A stretch of 64,000 nt of DNA from Yamagishiella unicocca. Taxonomy: Eukaryota > Chlorophyta > Chlorophyceae > Chlamydomonadales > Volvocaceae. Position numbers and translations under genes: made by a program. The first letter of the stretch is position 1, and each line of letters begins with the position of its first letter. Location of the stretch: assembly GCA_003116995.1 (NCBI GenBank), contig BDSL01000015.1:310001-374000 (forward strand), in the 5' to 3' direction. This document shows positions 12,001 to 24,000 of the stretch, in pieces. The notes under the pieces were generated by a model. It was not told where the DNA came from and did not search any database. It saw nothing but the letters and a program-made list of their open reading frames with translations.

Positions 12001-15000
12001 CACGCCGCCTGGCACATGGGCGCCTGGGACGAGATGGCCATGTACGTGGAGACCGTGGACAACCCCGACGCCCCGGTGCAGAGCCACACGGCCACCGGGG
12101 CCTTCCTGCGGGCGGTGCTCAACGTGCGAAACAACCAGGTGCGCCCGGCGGCAGCTTTAGGCGCAGCAACTTTAGGCGCAGCAGGTGCGCCCGGCGGCAG
12201 CTTTAGGCGCAGCAGGCGGACTCTTTCTTGTTGCGCGCAAGTAGTTACTAGTATCGCAAGTAGTTACTAGTGCTCTGGTGCTTTTCGCGGCTGCTCGCCG
12301 CATGCCGCCTCTTCCGCACGCCCCCCTACACTGTTCCTAGCTCTGTCATTCAGCGGCGCTGGGCTTTCCGGAGGCTATAGGTGGCCGTGTGCCATGTTGT
12401 TGACGTGTATCGCCCCGCCCCCGGCCCCGCCTTGTCCGGCGCCGCAGTTCGACGCCGCCAAGGTGAATGTGGAGCGCACGCGCGAGCTGATGGTCACCGA
12501 CCTGGCCGCGCTGGTGGGTGAGAGCTACGAGCGCGCCTACACCGACATGGTGCGGGTGCAGCAGCTGGCGGAGCTGGGCGAGGTGATGGCGTACAAGCAG
12601 GCGCTGGAGCGGAAAACAGGCAAGTCGCGGGGGATGCGGAAATTTGCCATTCATTTATCTGCCTGCATGGCAGGATGGGAGGAAGGCCTGGAGTGGGAGC
12701 CGCGCCTGCACTTGACGCGCGGTTTTCGCTACGGCTTTCCTCCCTTCTCCCCCGCCCCACGGCCGGCCCCCGCAGCGGACCCCAAACCCTAAGCGCCCCC
12801 CCCACACGCCTCCCCCCGCAGCGGACCCCAAACCCTTAAAACCCCCTGCCAACACGCCCGCCCCCGCAGCTGACCCCAACGGCTCCGATGCTCGCATCAG
12901 CTTCATCCAGCAGCTGTGGCGCGACCGGCTGCGCGGCGTGCAGCGGCACGTGGAGGTCTGGCAGAGCCTGTTCTCCATACGCAGCCTGGTCGTGCCCATG
13001 GCGCATGTGAGACGGGGAGAGCGGGGGCAAGCAAATACTTCCATGCCATTGCTGTTGCGCAATGAATTTATACCTCGGGGGAGCGGGCGTGTAGTAAGGG
13101 CGTTGTGCGGAGGCTGAGTCAGTGGCGTTGGCCGGGAAGAGGGAGGGAACCAGCCAGAGGCCTCGGCGGGGGTTTGCGAGAAAGACCCGCGGAGGCCTCG
13201 GCGGGAGGAGGGGATAGGGGGCGGGTGCACGTTCATTTCCCCATCTCTGCATCAAGAGTGCAGAAGACGCAGTCCTGAATTCGCACCGCATCGTATGGCG
13301 GGGAGTTGTCGCAGCAGCAGCAGCAGTTGTTGTTCCCAGCAGCCACGCATTGCATGTTCCGTGCAGTCTGACCAGGGGGACGTTCGTTGACGTCGCTGCA
13401 GGATGTGGACAACTGGCTCAAGTTCTCGAGCCTCTGTCGGAAGAGCGGGCGGCAGCGGCAGGCCTACCGCATGCTGCTGCAGGTGCGTCCCGTCGGGGAT
13501 GTGGGGTGACGGAGGGCGGTGCGCCTCCTCGACGGCACGGCCGCATGAAAGTCGCGTAAGAGGAAGCATCATTGCACATTCACAACCGACCGACCAGCCC
13601 CGAATCGTAGCCCCTGGACGTCCGAACGTGTCTGTCAGTCGTGCGCCCGCCGCCTCACCCCTATGGACAACAGGACAAACAAACCGCTCCGTACCCGACA
13701 ACTGGCGAACCCGCCTCCCTCCCCCACCCCCCGTCACCCCCCACTCCCTGCTCCCTACTCCGGATTCTCTTCTAGATGCCCACTCCCTACTCCCTACTCC
13801 GGATTCTCTTATAGATGCCCACTCCCTACTCCCTACTCCGGATTCTCTTATAGATGCCCACTCCCTACTCCGCTCCCTCCCTCCCGCAGCTCCTCCGCTA
13901 CAACCCCATGTCGGTCACGCAGCCCGGTGTGCCCGGCTACGGCGCCGGTAGCGGTGCGCCTCACGTCATGCTGGCCTTCCTGAAGCACCTGTGGACGCAG
14001 GGGCAGCGGACCGAGGCTTACAGCAGGATCAAGGACCTGGTGGGCCGGGTTGAGGGACATCTGCGGAGGGGGGGGGGGTGGAGGGACCGGGGCAGGGCCT
14101 CGGCGCTGGGATCGCGAGCGGCTTTGGCGGGGGAATCGGCGTCCTGCTTAGAAGCAGGCAACAGTAGAAGCTGGACTGCAGGGAAGGGGTTGGGCTTACT
14201 AGCAAGGCAGCACTTGCTCGTGCGCGTTTCCGACGCGCACACGGCTGCCGTGCCCCTATGCTACCATACGACGCGAGTTGGCTTGACGCACTAGCACTCC
14301 GTTTGACGCCCGGCCCTCCTCCCCCCACCCTGCATCCACGGGTCTTCCTCGAAACCCCCACCCTGCTGCCCCACGCGCCGCCAGGTTCGCGAGCTACAAG
14401 CGAACGCAGTACCGCCGGCGGCGGCGGCGGCGGCTGCCACCGCCGCCGCAGCCGCCGCCGTCGCGGCGAGCACCAGCGGCGCTGCGCCAGCTGCCGCCGC
14501 GCGGACGTCCTCTGCGTTCCCCAGCAACGCCAGTGCGACGGCCTCGGGGGGTACGGCGGGCGGGCCGCGGTGGCTGGACCGGCCGCAGGCGTCGCTCAAC
14601 GGCCGCGCCTTCTTGCGCCTCGGCATCTGGCAGTGGGCCATGAACGACGTGAGTTCGAGTCGCACCCAACGCGAAGCGAAGCCCAAGGGACTGGGATGGG
14701 ATCCGCAAGGGCTCCCTTACTGACCGGCTTCGTGCGGCGGGCCTCCTGCTTTGCTCTCTCGGTTCTTTCCACGCGTGCAGAAGCTGGACAACCCCGCAGT
14801 GATTGCGGAGAACCTGGCATCATTCCGGGCCGCGACAGAGCATGCGCCCAACTGGGCCAAGGCGTGGCACCAGTGGGCGCTGTTCAACGTGGCCGTGTCC
14901 GTACATTACAGGTACGACCAGCCGGTACCCAACTGAAATGGTTCTTGTTTCTCCTTACTAAGGGTGCCGGGATTGGTTAGAGTTTCGGGTTAAGGATGCC

Positions 15001-18000
15001 CTCTCTCGGCTCGGCTCGGCTCGGCTTCAGGCTTTTGAACCTCTGGCAATTCGCTTGACCATGACCCCCGTCTTTTCCATCGGACACTGCGCACCGCCCC
15101 CCCGTGTTTTCCTTGCAAACCCCCCGGTGTCGTCGGTTTTCTCTCTCCTATCCCCCGGTTCCGTCGCCGCTCTTGTCTGCTCGCAGCACTCGCGACGAGG
15201 GCCTGGCGGTGGCGCACGTGCCGCCGGCGGTGCAGGGCTTCTTCCGCAGTGTGGCGCTGGGCCAGGCATCCGGCGACCGCACCGGAAACCTGCAGGTACG
15301 GCACAGCAGGCGGCAGCCGGGCACCAGACGACACCCGGGCACCGCGACCCGCAATGGCCGTTGCTGGCGCGGACCCAGTCGCGCCACAGCACTATGCAGC
15401 CGCCATTAGTTGCATCTGCCACACAGTCTGACAGCGATGGCCTGGGATGAACGTGTGACGCTGCCCTCAAGGACATTCTGTCCCAGCGGCTCGATCTCTC
15501 TCTCCCTCCCTCGAGCTCAGCGTAACTGGCTACTGTCTGCGCTGTGCCCTTCTCCTCCTCGGCCGCCTCCACTCAAGCTAAACTGCTAATGTACCCCAAC
15601 GCCATGATGCCGCCTGCCCTCCCGGCTGCCTGTCCACCCTGACCGCCCTCCCACCCCCCCACGGGTCTTCCTCAAACCCCCCCACCTTAGGACCTTCGGC
15701 TCTAGTATCCCCAACCCAGTTCTCCAGCATGCATCTCAAAACGTCTGTTTTAAACGGTTTTTTCTGGCATCCACGGGTCTTCCTCGAAACCCACCTGCCC
15801 GCCTGCCCGCCCGCCTGCCCCCCACCTGGCCGCCCGCCTGCCCGCCCGCCTGCCCGCCCACCTGCCCGCCCACCTGCCCGCCCACCCTGCAGGACATCTT
15901 GCGCCTGCTGACCCTGTGGTTCAACCACGGCGCCTACGAGGAGGTCCGCGGGGCGCTGCAGGAGGGCTTCCAGCTGGTGTCCATCGACACCTGGCTGCTG
16001 GTCATCCCGCAGATCATCGCGCGCATCCACACCCACAACACCGACGTGCGCCAGCTCATACACCACCTGCTCGTCAAGATCGGCCGACACCACCCGCAGG
16101 TGCGTACGACAACACACGACACACCCGGATCTCATTGCCGTACAAACACACCTCCGCGTTGCCATTCATACGGCCCTTCACACACGCAAACTCCGCTCTC
16201 CGGAAAGACCGCAGGGGCCACCGGCGGACCCGAACAGTAGGCCTGACGGCCCGCCCCGCCGCGTCCCGCGCCCACCCCTCCCCCCATGGTTGCTCCCTAT
16301 GTCGTGTAAAACCCTAACACCCTTCTCACCTACCCACCCCCCGGTTGCTCGCAGGCGCTTATGTACCCGCTGCTGGTGGCCACCAAGTCTCAGAGCCCCG
16401 CCCGGCGCCAGGCCGCCTTCTCTGTGCTGGAGTGCATCCGGCAGCACAGCGCCGCCCTGGTGGAGCAGGCGCAGCTGGTCAGCGGGGAGCTCATCCGCAT
16501 GGCCATCCTATGGCACGAGATGTGGCACGAAGGTGCGGGGGACCGCGGGAGAAGGGGCGGGAGGGGAAAGAGCCCGTGTAAGGAGGGTTCGAGGGAAACC
16601 CGTGGATGTCCGAAAAAAACGTTTAAAACAGAAGTTTTGAGATGCATGCTGGAGAACTGGGTTGGGGATACGAAAGCCGAAGGTCGTAATATGACCTTTG
16701 GCGGCTAAGCTATATCGGCTACGGCGAGACGCACGGGAGCGAGGACCCCACGCGACGCACGTAAAGTTTTCGCAGAATCGGTTTTGGGCGCTAGTAGGAA
16801 AACTGTGGGAGTTGGGGCGCTATGGGAGAGCGGCCATCGCGGTCCGGTCCCAGTCCCGGTCCTAGTCGGAGGCCCCGGCCCGACCCGCCCGAATACCGAC
16901 CAGATGTGTGAGGAAGCTGTCATTACCAGAGGAGGTCCGCGGTCGTCCAGGAGAGCAGGCCGAAGCCGCGCCGCGCCGCCATGGGGGACGCGAAAGCCCA
17001 GACGCAGGTCCCGACGCCCGCAGACAAGAACGCAACGACTAGCAAAAAACTACCAGAACAGAGGCCCAACCCAGTGGCGGAACTCACCTGGCCAGGGCCC
17101 AGAGCGGGTGGGGAAAGCGGTCGACGCGAAGCATGCGGGCAGGGGGCAGCAGGGGGCGTTAGAAACAATATCCAGGCGCTAAGCGGGTGGACAGGGGTCA
17201 AAGCAACGAAGAGGCCCCAGCGGCGCGGCGAAAGAGGCGGAGTCAGGAAAGGTGAGGACGGATATACGGGGAGTCGGGTACGACGCGGGCTGGTACGGCG
17301 GCGTACGGCGTTGGACGGCGGAGGCCTGTACGACGGAAGGAGGAAGTGAGAAATTATGGGGCGTGAAGATGCGGGACAGGGGGCAAGGCTAGCAAACGAG
17401 GAGACGGGAAGGAGGGGGGGGAACAGAAGGAAGGGAACAGAAGACCGTAGACCGGCTGAGGACGGGGCCGGGGGGTGGGGCGGAAGCCCGTGGTCGACGC
17501 AAGAGGGGAGAGGGCCTCGCCGGCAAGGGAAGGGACTAGCAGGTCGCCTGGCGCTGGTGCCAGTGCGGGCTGAGCACCCTCCAGCTCAGTATGCGCGGCC
17601 CTCCAGTTCGTAATGCCTCTTCTACTTTGTTCACCCACTGGTCTCACTTGGTTCATCCCCTACCCCACCATAACCTGGACGCGTTCTCCTTGTGGTCTGG
17701 TCTGCGAGCGCCGCAGGTCTGGAGGAGGCCAGCCGTCTGTACTTCGGAGAGAGCAACGTGGAGGGCATGTTGAACACGCTGCTGCCGCTGCACGAGATGC
17801 TGGAGAAGGCGGGGCCCACCACGCTCAAGGAAATAGCCTTCGTCCAGTCCTACGGGAGGGAGGTGAGCGTGGAGCCGGGGAGCGGAAGCCGGCTGAGCGG
17901 CAAGGCACCGCACCGCACAAGATACCTTCGGAGCACCGCTCCCTTTCGAACAGTGACCGCAAACGTGCTGCGGCGCCATTACTTTGCAGAGCTTGCCGGT

Positions 18001-21000
18001 ACCTGCATGCCGCACCCGGTCCTGAATCCCGTGCCGTGGCGCCCTTCCCCACGCCACCTGCCCACCTGCCCACCTGCCCACCTGCCTCGCAGCTGTCGGA
18101 GGCGTACGAGTGGCTGATGAAGTACAAGGCCAGCCGCAAGGAGGCGGAGCTGCACCAGGTGGGCGGAGGGCGCGGCGCGAGCAGCTCCCTCTCTCTCCCT
18201 CCCCGGCCCATCGCCCCCTTCGTCCAGGCTGCTGTTTCTCCCTTCGTCCGGGCCTTCTCATACCCTTCAGCCGCGTGCCCTCGCATGCCGTCCTGGTACT
18301 ACCTCAACATCCCCTGCCGTCTGCCACGGCCGGGGCCGCACGGCCCACGGCTCAGCCCTCTTTACCTGGGCGCGCACTTGGACCATGCTGAGGGAGGCCC
18401 TTGCCCAAATGACCCGCGCCCTCGCTGCGTGCCTTGTTGCCTGCAGGCCTGGGACCTGTACTACCACGTCTTCAAGCGCATCAACAAGCAGCTGCACTCG
18501 CTGACCACCCTGGAGCTACAGTACGTCAGCCCGGCGCTGGTGCGCGCGCAGGTAAGAAGCTGGTGCTGGCGCTGCTGGTGCAGGGGCACGTGGGCCGGTG
18601 GTGCGGGGACCGGGGCCGTCAGGCCAGGCCTTGCCACTCACCCCTTCAATTTTTATCTAATCCTTCGCGATGCGAACACCGGTATCGCAGGCAGCACATG
18701 TTGCTGGGGCCCAATTTCGCTCTTGTCATGAGTCGGCATTCCTTTCTCCATCCTCCTTTTATCGGCCGCGCGCGGACGCATCGCGCCGTAAGCCTCATAG
18801 GTCCTTCAACCTTCTCCTCATCCTCCTCCTCCTCGGCCTCGGCCTCCCTCCGCGCAGGGCCTGGAGCTGGCGGTCCCCGGGACGTACATCGCCGGCGAGC
18901 CGCTGGTGACCATCGCCGCCTTCGCGCCGCAGCTCCACGTCATCTCGTCCAAGCAGCGGCCGCGCAAGCTCACCATCCACGGCGGCGACGGAGCGGAGTA
19001 CATGTTCCTGCTGAAGGTGAGGACGGCGCGCAGTGCTGCGGAACAGCTTAGCCGCATCACACGACCTGCACGACCCCATCTCCACCTTTTTATTTTCGTC
19101 ATCACTGCTTAGGCTCCTTTCCTACGGGTTGCCCTCACCCCAGCGGGCCGAAGGCCCGCCGTCCATTCCAGATCCGGAGAACAAAATGCCTACACCTTAC
19201 ATCAGGCTATTGGACCAGCGACCGCAACTGTGGCAATGTTAATGTTAGTTTAGCTCGTTACCGCTGCGCCTGCCGCCGCTTCGTATCCCCGCCACGCAGG
19301 GCCACGAGGACCTGCGGCAGGACGAGCGCGTGATGCAGCTGTTCGGCCTGGTCAACACCATGCTGGCGCACGACCGCATCACGGCGGAGCGGGACCTCTC
19401 CATCGCGCGCTACGCCGTCATCCCGCTCAGCCCCAACAGCGGCCTCATCGGCTGGGTGCCCAACTGCGACACGCTGCACGCGCTCATCAGGGAGTACAGG
19501 TGCGGGACGCGGGGTGCAGGGGGCCGCACTCGGGTGCCGCGGCGCCATCCGTGGGTGTCAGGGCCTTAAAGGGTCAGGAGCACCGGGGCGTCGTATGTTT
19601 GTCCTTTGGACGTTCGCCGTGTGTTTGCCGTGTGTTTGTCCTTAGCACATTCGCCGTGTGTGTGTGTTTGTCCTTAACACATTCGCCGTGTGTGTTTGTC
19701 TTGACACGTTTGCTGAACGAGCAATGCCCTTGGCCGAGGGGCCCCAGCTGCTATACCGGTAGTACTGCACTGCTGCGTTCAGTGGAGATGGTGCTTGGGG
19801 CGTGTCTCATCCCGCATCCGCCATATGCCATCAACGCTATCCCTTCCTGCCCGGGCTGGCTGCGCAGGGAGGCTCGCAAGATCCCCCTCAACTGGGAGCA
19901 CCGGCTGATGCTGGGCATGGCGCCCGACTACGACCACCTGACGGTCATACAGAAGGTGGAGGTGTTCGAGTACGCACTGGACTCAACCAGCGGGGAGGAC
20001 CTGCACAAGGTGAGTGGAGGGGGGCCGGGCCGGGGCGGGGGTTCGAGGGAAACCCGTGGATGTCCGAAAAAACGTTTAAAAACAGAAGTTTTGATATGCA
20101 TGCTGGAGAACTGGGTTGGGGATACGAAAGCCGAAGGTCGTAATATGACCTTTGGCGGCTAAGCTATATCGGCTACGGCGAGACGCACGGGAGCGAGGAC
20201 CCCACGCGACGCACGTAAAGTTTTCGCAGAATCGGTTTTGGGCGCTAGTAGGAAAACTGTGGGAGTTGGGGCGCTATGGGAGAGCGGCCATCGCGGTCCG
20301 GTCCCAGTCCCGGTCCTAGTCGGAGGCCCCGGCCCGACCCGCCCGAATACCGACCAGAGGTGTGAGGAAGCTGTCGTTACCAGAGGAGGTCCGCGGTCGT
20401 CCAGGAGAGCAGGCCGAAGCCGCGCCGCGCCGCCATGGGGGACGCGAAAGCCCAGACGCAGGTCCCGACGCCCGCAGACAAGAACGCAACGACTAGCAAA
20501 AAACTACCAGAACAGAGGCCCAACCCAGTGGCGGAACTCACCTGGCCAGGGCCCAGAGCGGGTGGGGGACGGCGGTCGACGCGAAGCATGCGGGCAGGGG
20601 GCAGCAGGGGGCGTTAGAAACAATATCCAGGCGCTAAGCGGGTGGACAGGGGTCAAAGCAACGAAGAGGCCCCAGCGGCGCGGCGAAAGAGGCGGAGTCA
20701 GGAAAGGTGAGGACGGATATACGGGGAGTCGGGTACGACGCGGGCTGGTACGGCGGCGTACGGCGTTGGACGGCGGAGGCCTGTACGACGGAAGGAGGAA
20801 GTGAGAAAATATGGGGCGTGAAGATGCGGGACAGGGGGCAAGGCTAGCAAACGAGGAGACGGGAGGCAGTGCGCGGTCCGGGCTGGTCGGATCCCCACAG
20901 CACTGCCACAGCGAGGACGGCGCCGCCACAATGCGACGCCGGCGGCGAGGGACTCGTGGGAGAGCGGCGGTCCAGGTGGGGGAGGGGGAGAGGGGGCTGT

Positions 21001-24000
21001 GGGAGGAGACAGATTGCGAATGGCGGGTGCGCGGGTGGGCTGAGGGGCGGGGAGGGGAAGCGGAGAGAGAGGCGGCGGGAACTGTTTCCTAGGAGTGTTT
21101 CGGTCGCGGCTGGCGGGGTGTTGGGGGCGTGGAGGGGGCGGAGGGGCTGGCGTGGGATGAGGTGCGGAGGGGGGGGGGGCGCGGAGGGAGGCCGGCGGCG
21201 GATTACAAGTGGGGGGTGCAGCGGCGGCGGGGTGCGGCGGCTGCTGTGGCTGCTGGACGCCTGGGCTGTGTGCTGCGGCTGCTGTGGCTGCTGGACGCCG
21301 GGGCGGGGTGCTGCGGCTGCTGTGGCTGCTGGACGCCGGGGCTGGGTGCTGCGGCTGCTGTGGCTGCTGGACGCCGGGGCCGGCAGGGAGGTCTGGGGCT
21401 GCTGGCTGGCCCGACGAGGTGTGGGCCCCGCCGCTGTCGGGTGCAGCGGCGGTCAGGTAGTGCGGAGCCGGAGGAGTGAGGGCGCGACGGGGCGGGGGTG
21501 GGGGGGGCCGCCATGGCGGGGGTGGGGAGAGGGCGGGTGGGGTCATAGGTGGCGGTGGATGTCGGCCAGGAGGTCGACGTCGCCCGCGCGGCGAGCGTGG
21601 TGGTAGAGGAAGGGGGAGGCGGCGACGAGGGTGTGGAGGGTGGTGAGCAGCCGGCGTTGGGAGTGGCCTTGGGCGACGAGGGCTTTGAAGACCAGGGCGA
21701 TTTCGAAGCAGAAATTATGGGGGTCGGTGATGACGCGGCGGAGGCGGTGGAACTGGCTGGTAAAGATGTTGCGCTTGGAGGATTCATTGACATTGGAGTG
21801 GACGGGGATGAAGCGGGTGAGGCGGACGTGGGTGAAGGCGGGCTGGACGCGTTTGTCGTAGAGGCGTATGAGGAGGCGGCAGGAAGCGGCGGCGGGAATA
21901 GGGACGAGGAGAAGGTCCAGGAATGGCATTTCGTTGTGGTGGAAGTGGGCGTGGCGTTGGGGTTCGACGCGCAGGGCCGGAGGGTAGATGCCGTGGAGGC
22001 CCAGATAGGTGGCGTTGGTGTATAGGAGAGCGGCGAGGTGGGGGTTTTGGAGGGAGAGGAGGTCGTCGAGGAAGCGGAGGGAGAAGGCGAAGGCGGCGAG
22101 GGCGGCGCGGGCGGCGGGCGCGAGGTCTGGCCGGAGGCTTTGGCGGAGGAAGGTGTATTCGAACCAGGCGAGGAAGAGGTTGGCGATGAAGGGGGCGGCG
22201 GAGATGCCCATGGGGATACCGCAAGTTTGCTGGACGAGGGCGGGTCCGAAGCGGATGAAGGTGGAGGCGAGGAGGGTGTCGAAGAGGGTGTCGAAGTCGC
22301 GGAGGGAGAAGACGCGGGTAATGGTATCGCCGACACGTTTGTAGGGGTGCTGGGGCGGAGTGAGGGTGAAGGTGACCCGGTGGTGAGGTTTCCGGTCCGG
22401 TTGACGGGGGTAGAGGGTGGTGGCGACGACGATGAAAGGCCAGACGGGCTGGGGCTGGTCGGCGAAGGTGTGGGAGACGGCGGCGGCGACGAGGGTGGAG
22501 ATGGTCGTGCGGAGGAGGTCGTGGGGAATGTTGGTGTAAAGGCGGGCGAAGTCGTAGGCTTGCGGGGGGAGGAAAGGGTGGGGCAACTGGCGGGCGTTGA
22601 AGGTATGCACGAGGTTAACGGCTGCGGCGGAGGAGAGGCAGTACCAGGGGGTGAAGTCGGGGAGGGTGGCGTCCCAGAGCTGAATGAATTGTGTGCTGAC
22701 GGCACGGAGGACAGCGGTGACGAGGTCGCTGATTTCAGCGGCAGATCATTTGTGGGAGCAGGCGAGGTATCGCATCGCCGGCGGGGTTTTGTGCATTTTG
22801 ACGGTGGCGGCGTAGTAGGCGGGGGTGAACGTGGAGGGGCGGGGGGGGGCGGGGGGGGGGGGCGGGCCGGCGGCGGCAGGGGCGGCGTAGGCGGGGTTGG
22901 CGGCGGGGACGGGAACGGCGGCGGGGGCGGCGGCGGGGACGGGGACGGCGGCGATGGCGGCGGCGGGGGCGGCGGGGCCGGGGCGGGGGTGGGGTGTGGA
23001 TGGGCTGTGTAAAAAAAAACAAAGGCTGGAGGAGAGGCAAGGGTGTGAGGTACAGCGAGGCGGGTCCGTCCAGGCGCGGACTAGCGAGAGAGCGCCTCCC
23101 CACCGCCTCCTGCTCCTCCTCCTGCGCCTCCTCTCCTCCCCTCCCCCTCCTCCTGCTCCTTCTCCTCCTCCCCCTCCTCCTCCTCCTCCTCCTTCTCCTC
23201 TTGCTCCATGTGCATCACTGGCAAGGCCACGACGTGCTGTGCGTTCCTCACTTCCCTCCCATCTCGCCCGCCCCCCCCCCGGGGTCGTTTTGCACCCCCC
23301 AGGTCCTGTGGCTCAAGAGCCGTAACAGCGAGGTGTGGCTGGACCGGCGCACCAACTACACACGCTCCGCTGCCGTCATGTCCATGGTGGGCTACATCCT
23401 GGGCCTGGGCGACCGCCACCCCTCCAACCTCATGCTGGACCGCTACAGCGGCAAGCTGCTGCACATCGACTTCGGGGACTGCTTCGAGGCGTCCATGAAC
23501 CGAGAGAAGTTCCCGGAGAAGGTACGACGCGGGGTTGGGGTAGGAATGCGGATGGTACCGCACGCGTCCGCGGCGGAGGAAGTGGCACCGGAGGGCTACG
23601 GAGGGCTGCAGCGATGATGGCTTTCGTGCGCGTCCTCCAACTCCTGCCCCTTCGCCTTGCCCATTCGTGTCCCCCTCGCCTTCATCTCCTCGGCCCTGCG
23701 TCATCTTCTGCTGCGGTTTCCCGTGTTGGTTCCTCGCAGGTGCCGTTCCGGTTGACCCGCATGATGATAAAAGCCATGGAGGTCAGCGGCATCGAGGGCA
23801 ACTTCCGCACCACGGTGAGCCGGGGGTGAGGGGTTCTAGGCTGCAGGTCTGGAGGCACGCCGCGTTCAAATCCTTTCCTTGCTCCCCCTAACTCCCCTGG
23901 GCTTGTGCCGGCGTTCCTTGTTTCGCACTGGCAATGCGCCACCTAATGCGGTTGACCTGATTGAGCAGGGCCGCATGCGCAACTGCCGCCTGCACTGCCG

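Larger units (their letters stand above)
10523..16532 (+). other. TOR: TOR: FAT domain exons
   Basis: TPR-like helical clamp around the kinase. Exons: 10523-10684, 11023-11162, 11431-11521, 11875-12138, 12448-12619, 12870-13006, 13402-13482, 13890-14039, 14385-14648, 14781-14911, 15187-15295, 15893-16099, 16355-16532. Conserved blocks include [55 protein letters not shown] and [16 protein letters not shown]. The 14385 exon opens with a long Ala/Ser-rich stretch where animal TOR also carries a variable linker. The intron after 12619 starts with GCAAGT instead of GT. Confidence 0.92.
20040..22990 (-). mobile_element. Degenerate retroelement (Penelope-like reverse transcriptase) inside a TOR kinase intron
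   Basis: Fills most of the 20010-23302 intron. Its sense strand is minus: a reverse-transcriptase frame (22838 down to 21543), then a GC-rich stretch, then ~830 bp (20868 down to 20040) that is almost identical to 16585-17410. The family is recognised by reverse-transcriptase motifs only; the K-M-H-K block and the LYTNIP and GIPMG motifs point to Penelope-like elements. No endonuclease domain was recognised. Both ends are approximate, the 22990 end especially, because the sequence there is simple GC repeats. No long terminal repeats were seen. Confidence 0.7.

Noticed and set aside
11707..12270. Asp/Leu-rich repeat frame that appears to extend the TOR exon at 11875 upstream
   Set aside because: The upstream part is the 9-bp intronic repeat; a good acceptor (CGCACAG) at 11874 restores the family alignment and phase.
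21203..22705. 500-codon Ser/Pro/Thr-rich frame on the minus strand
   Set aside because: It overlaps the reverse-transcriptase frame out of phase and is pure low complexity; the other frame carries the real motifs.
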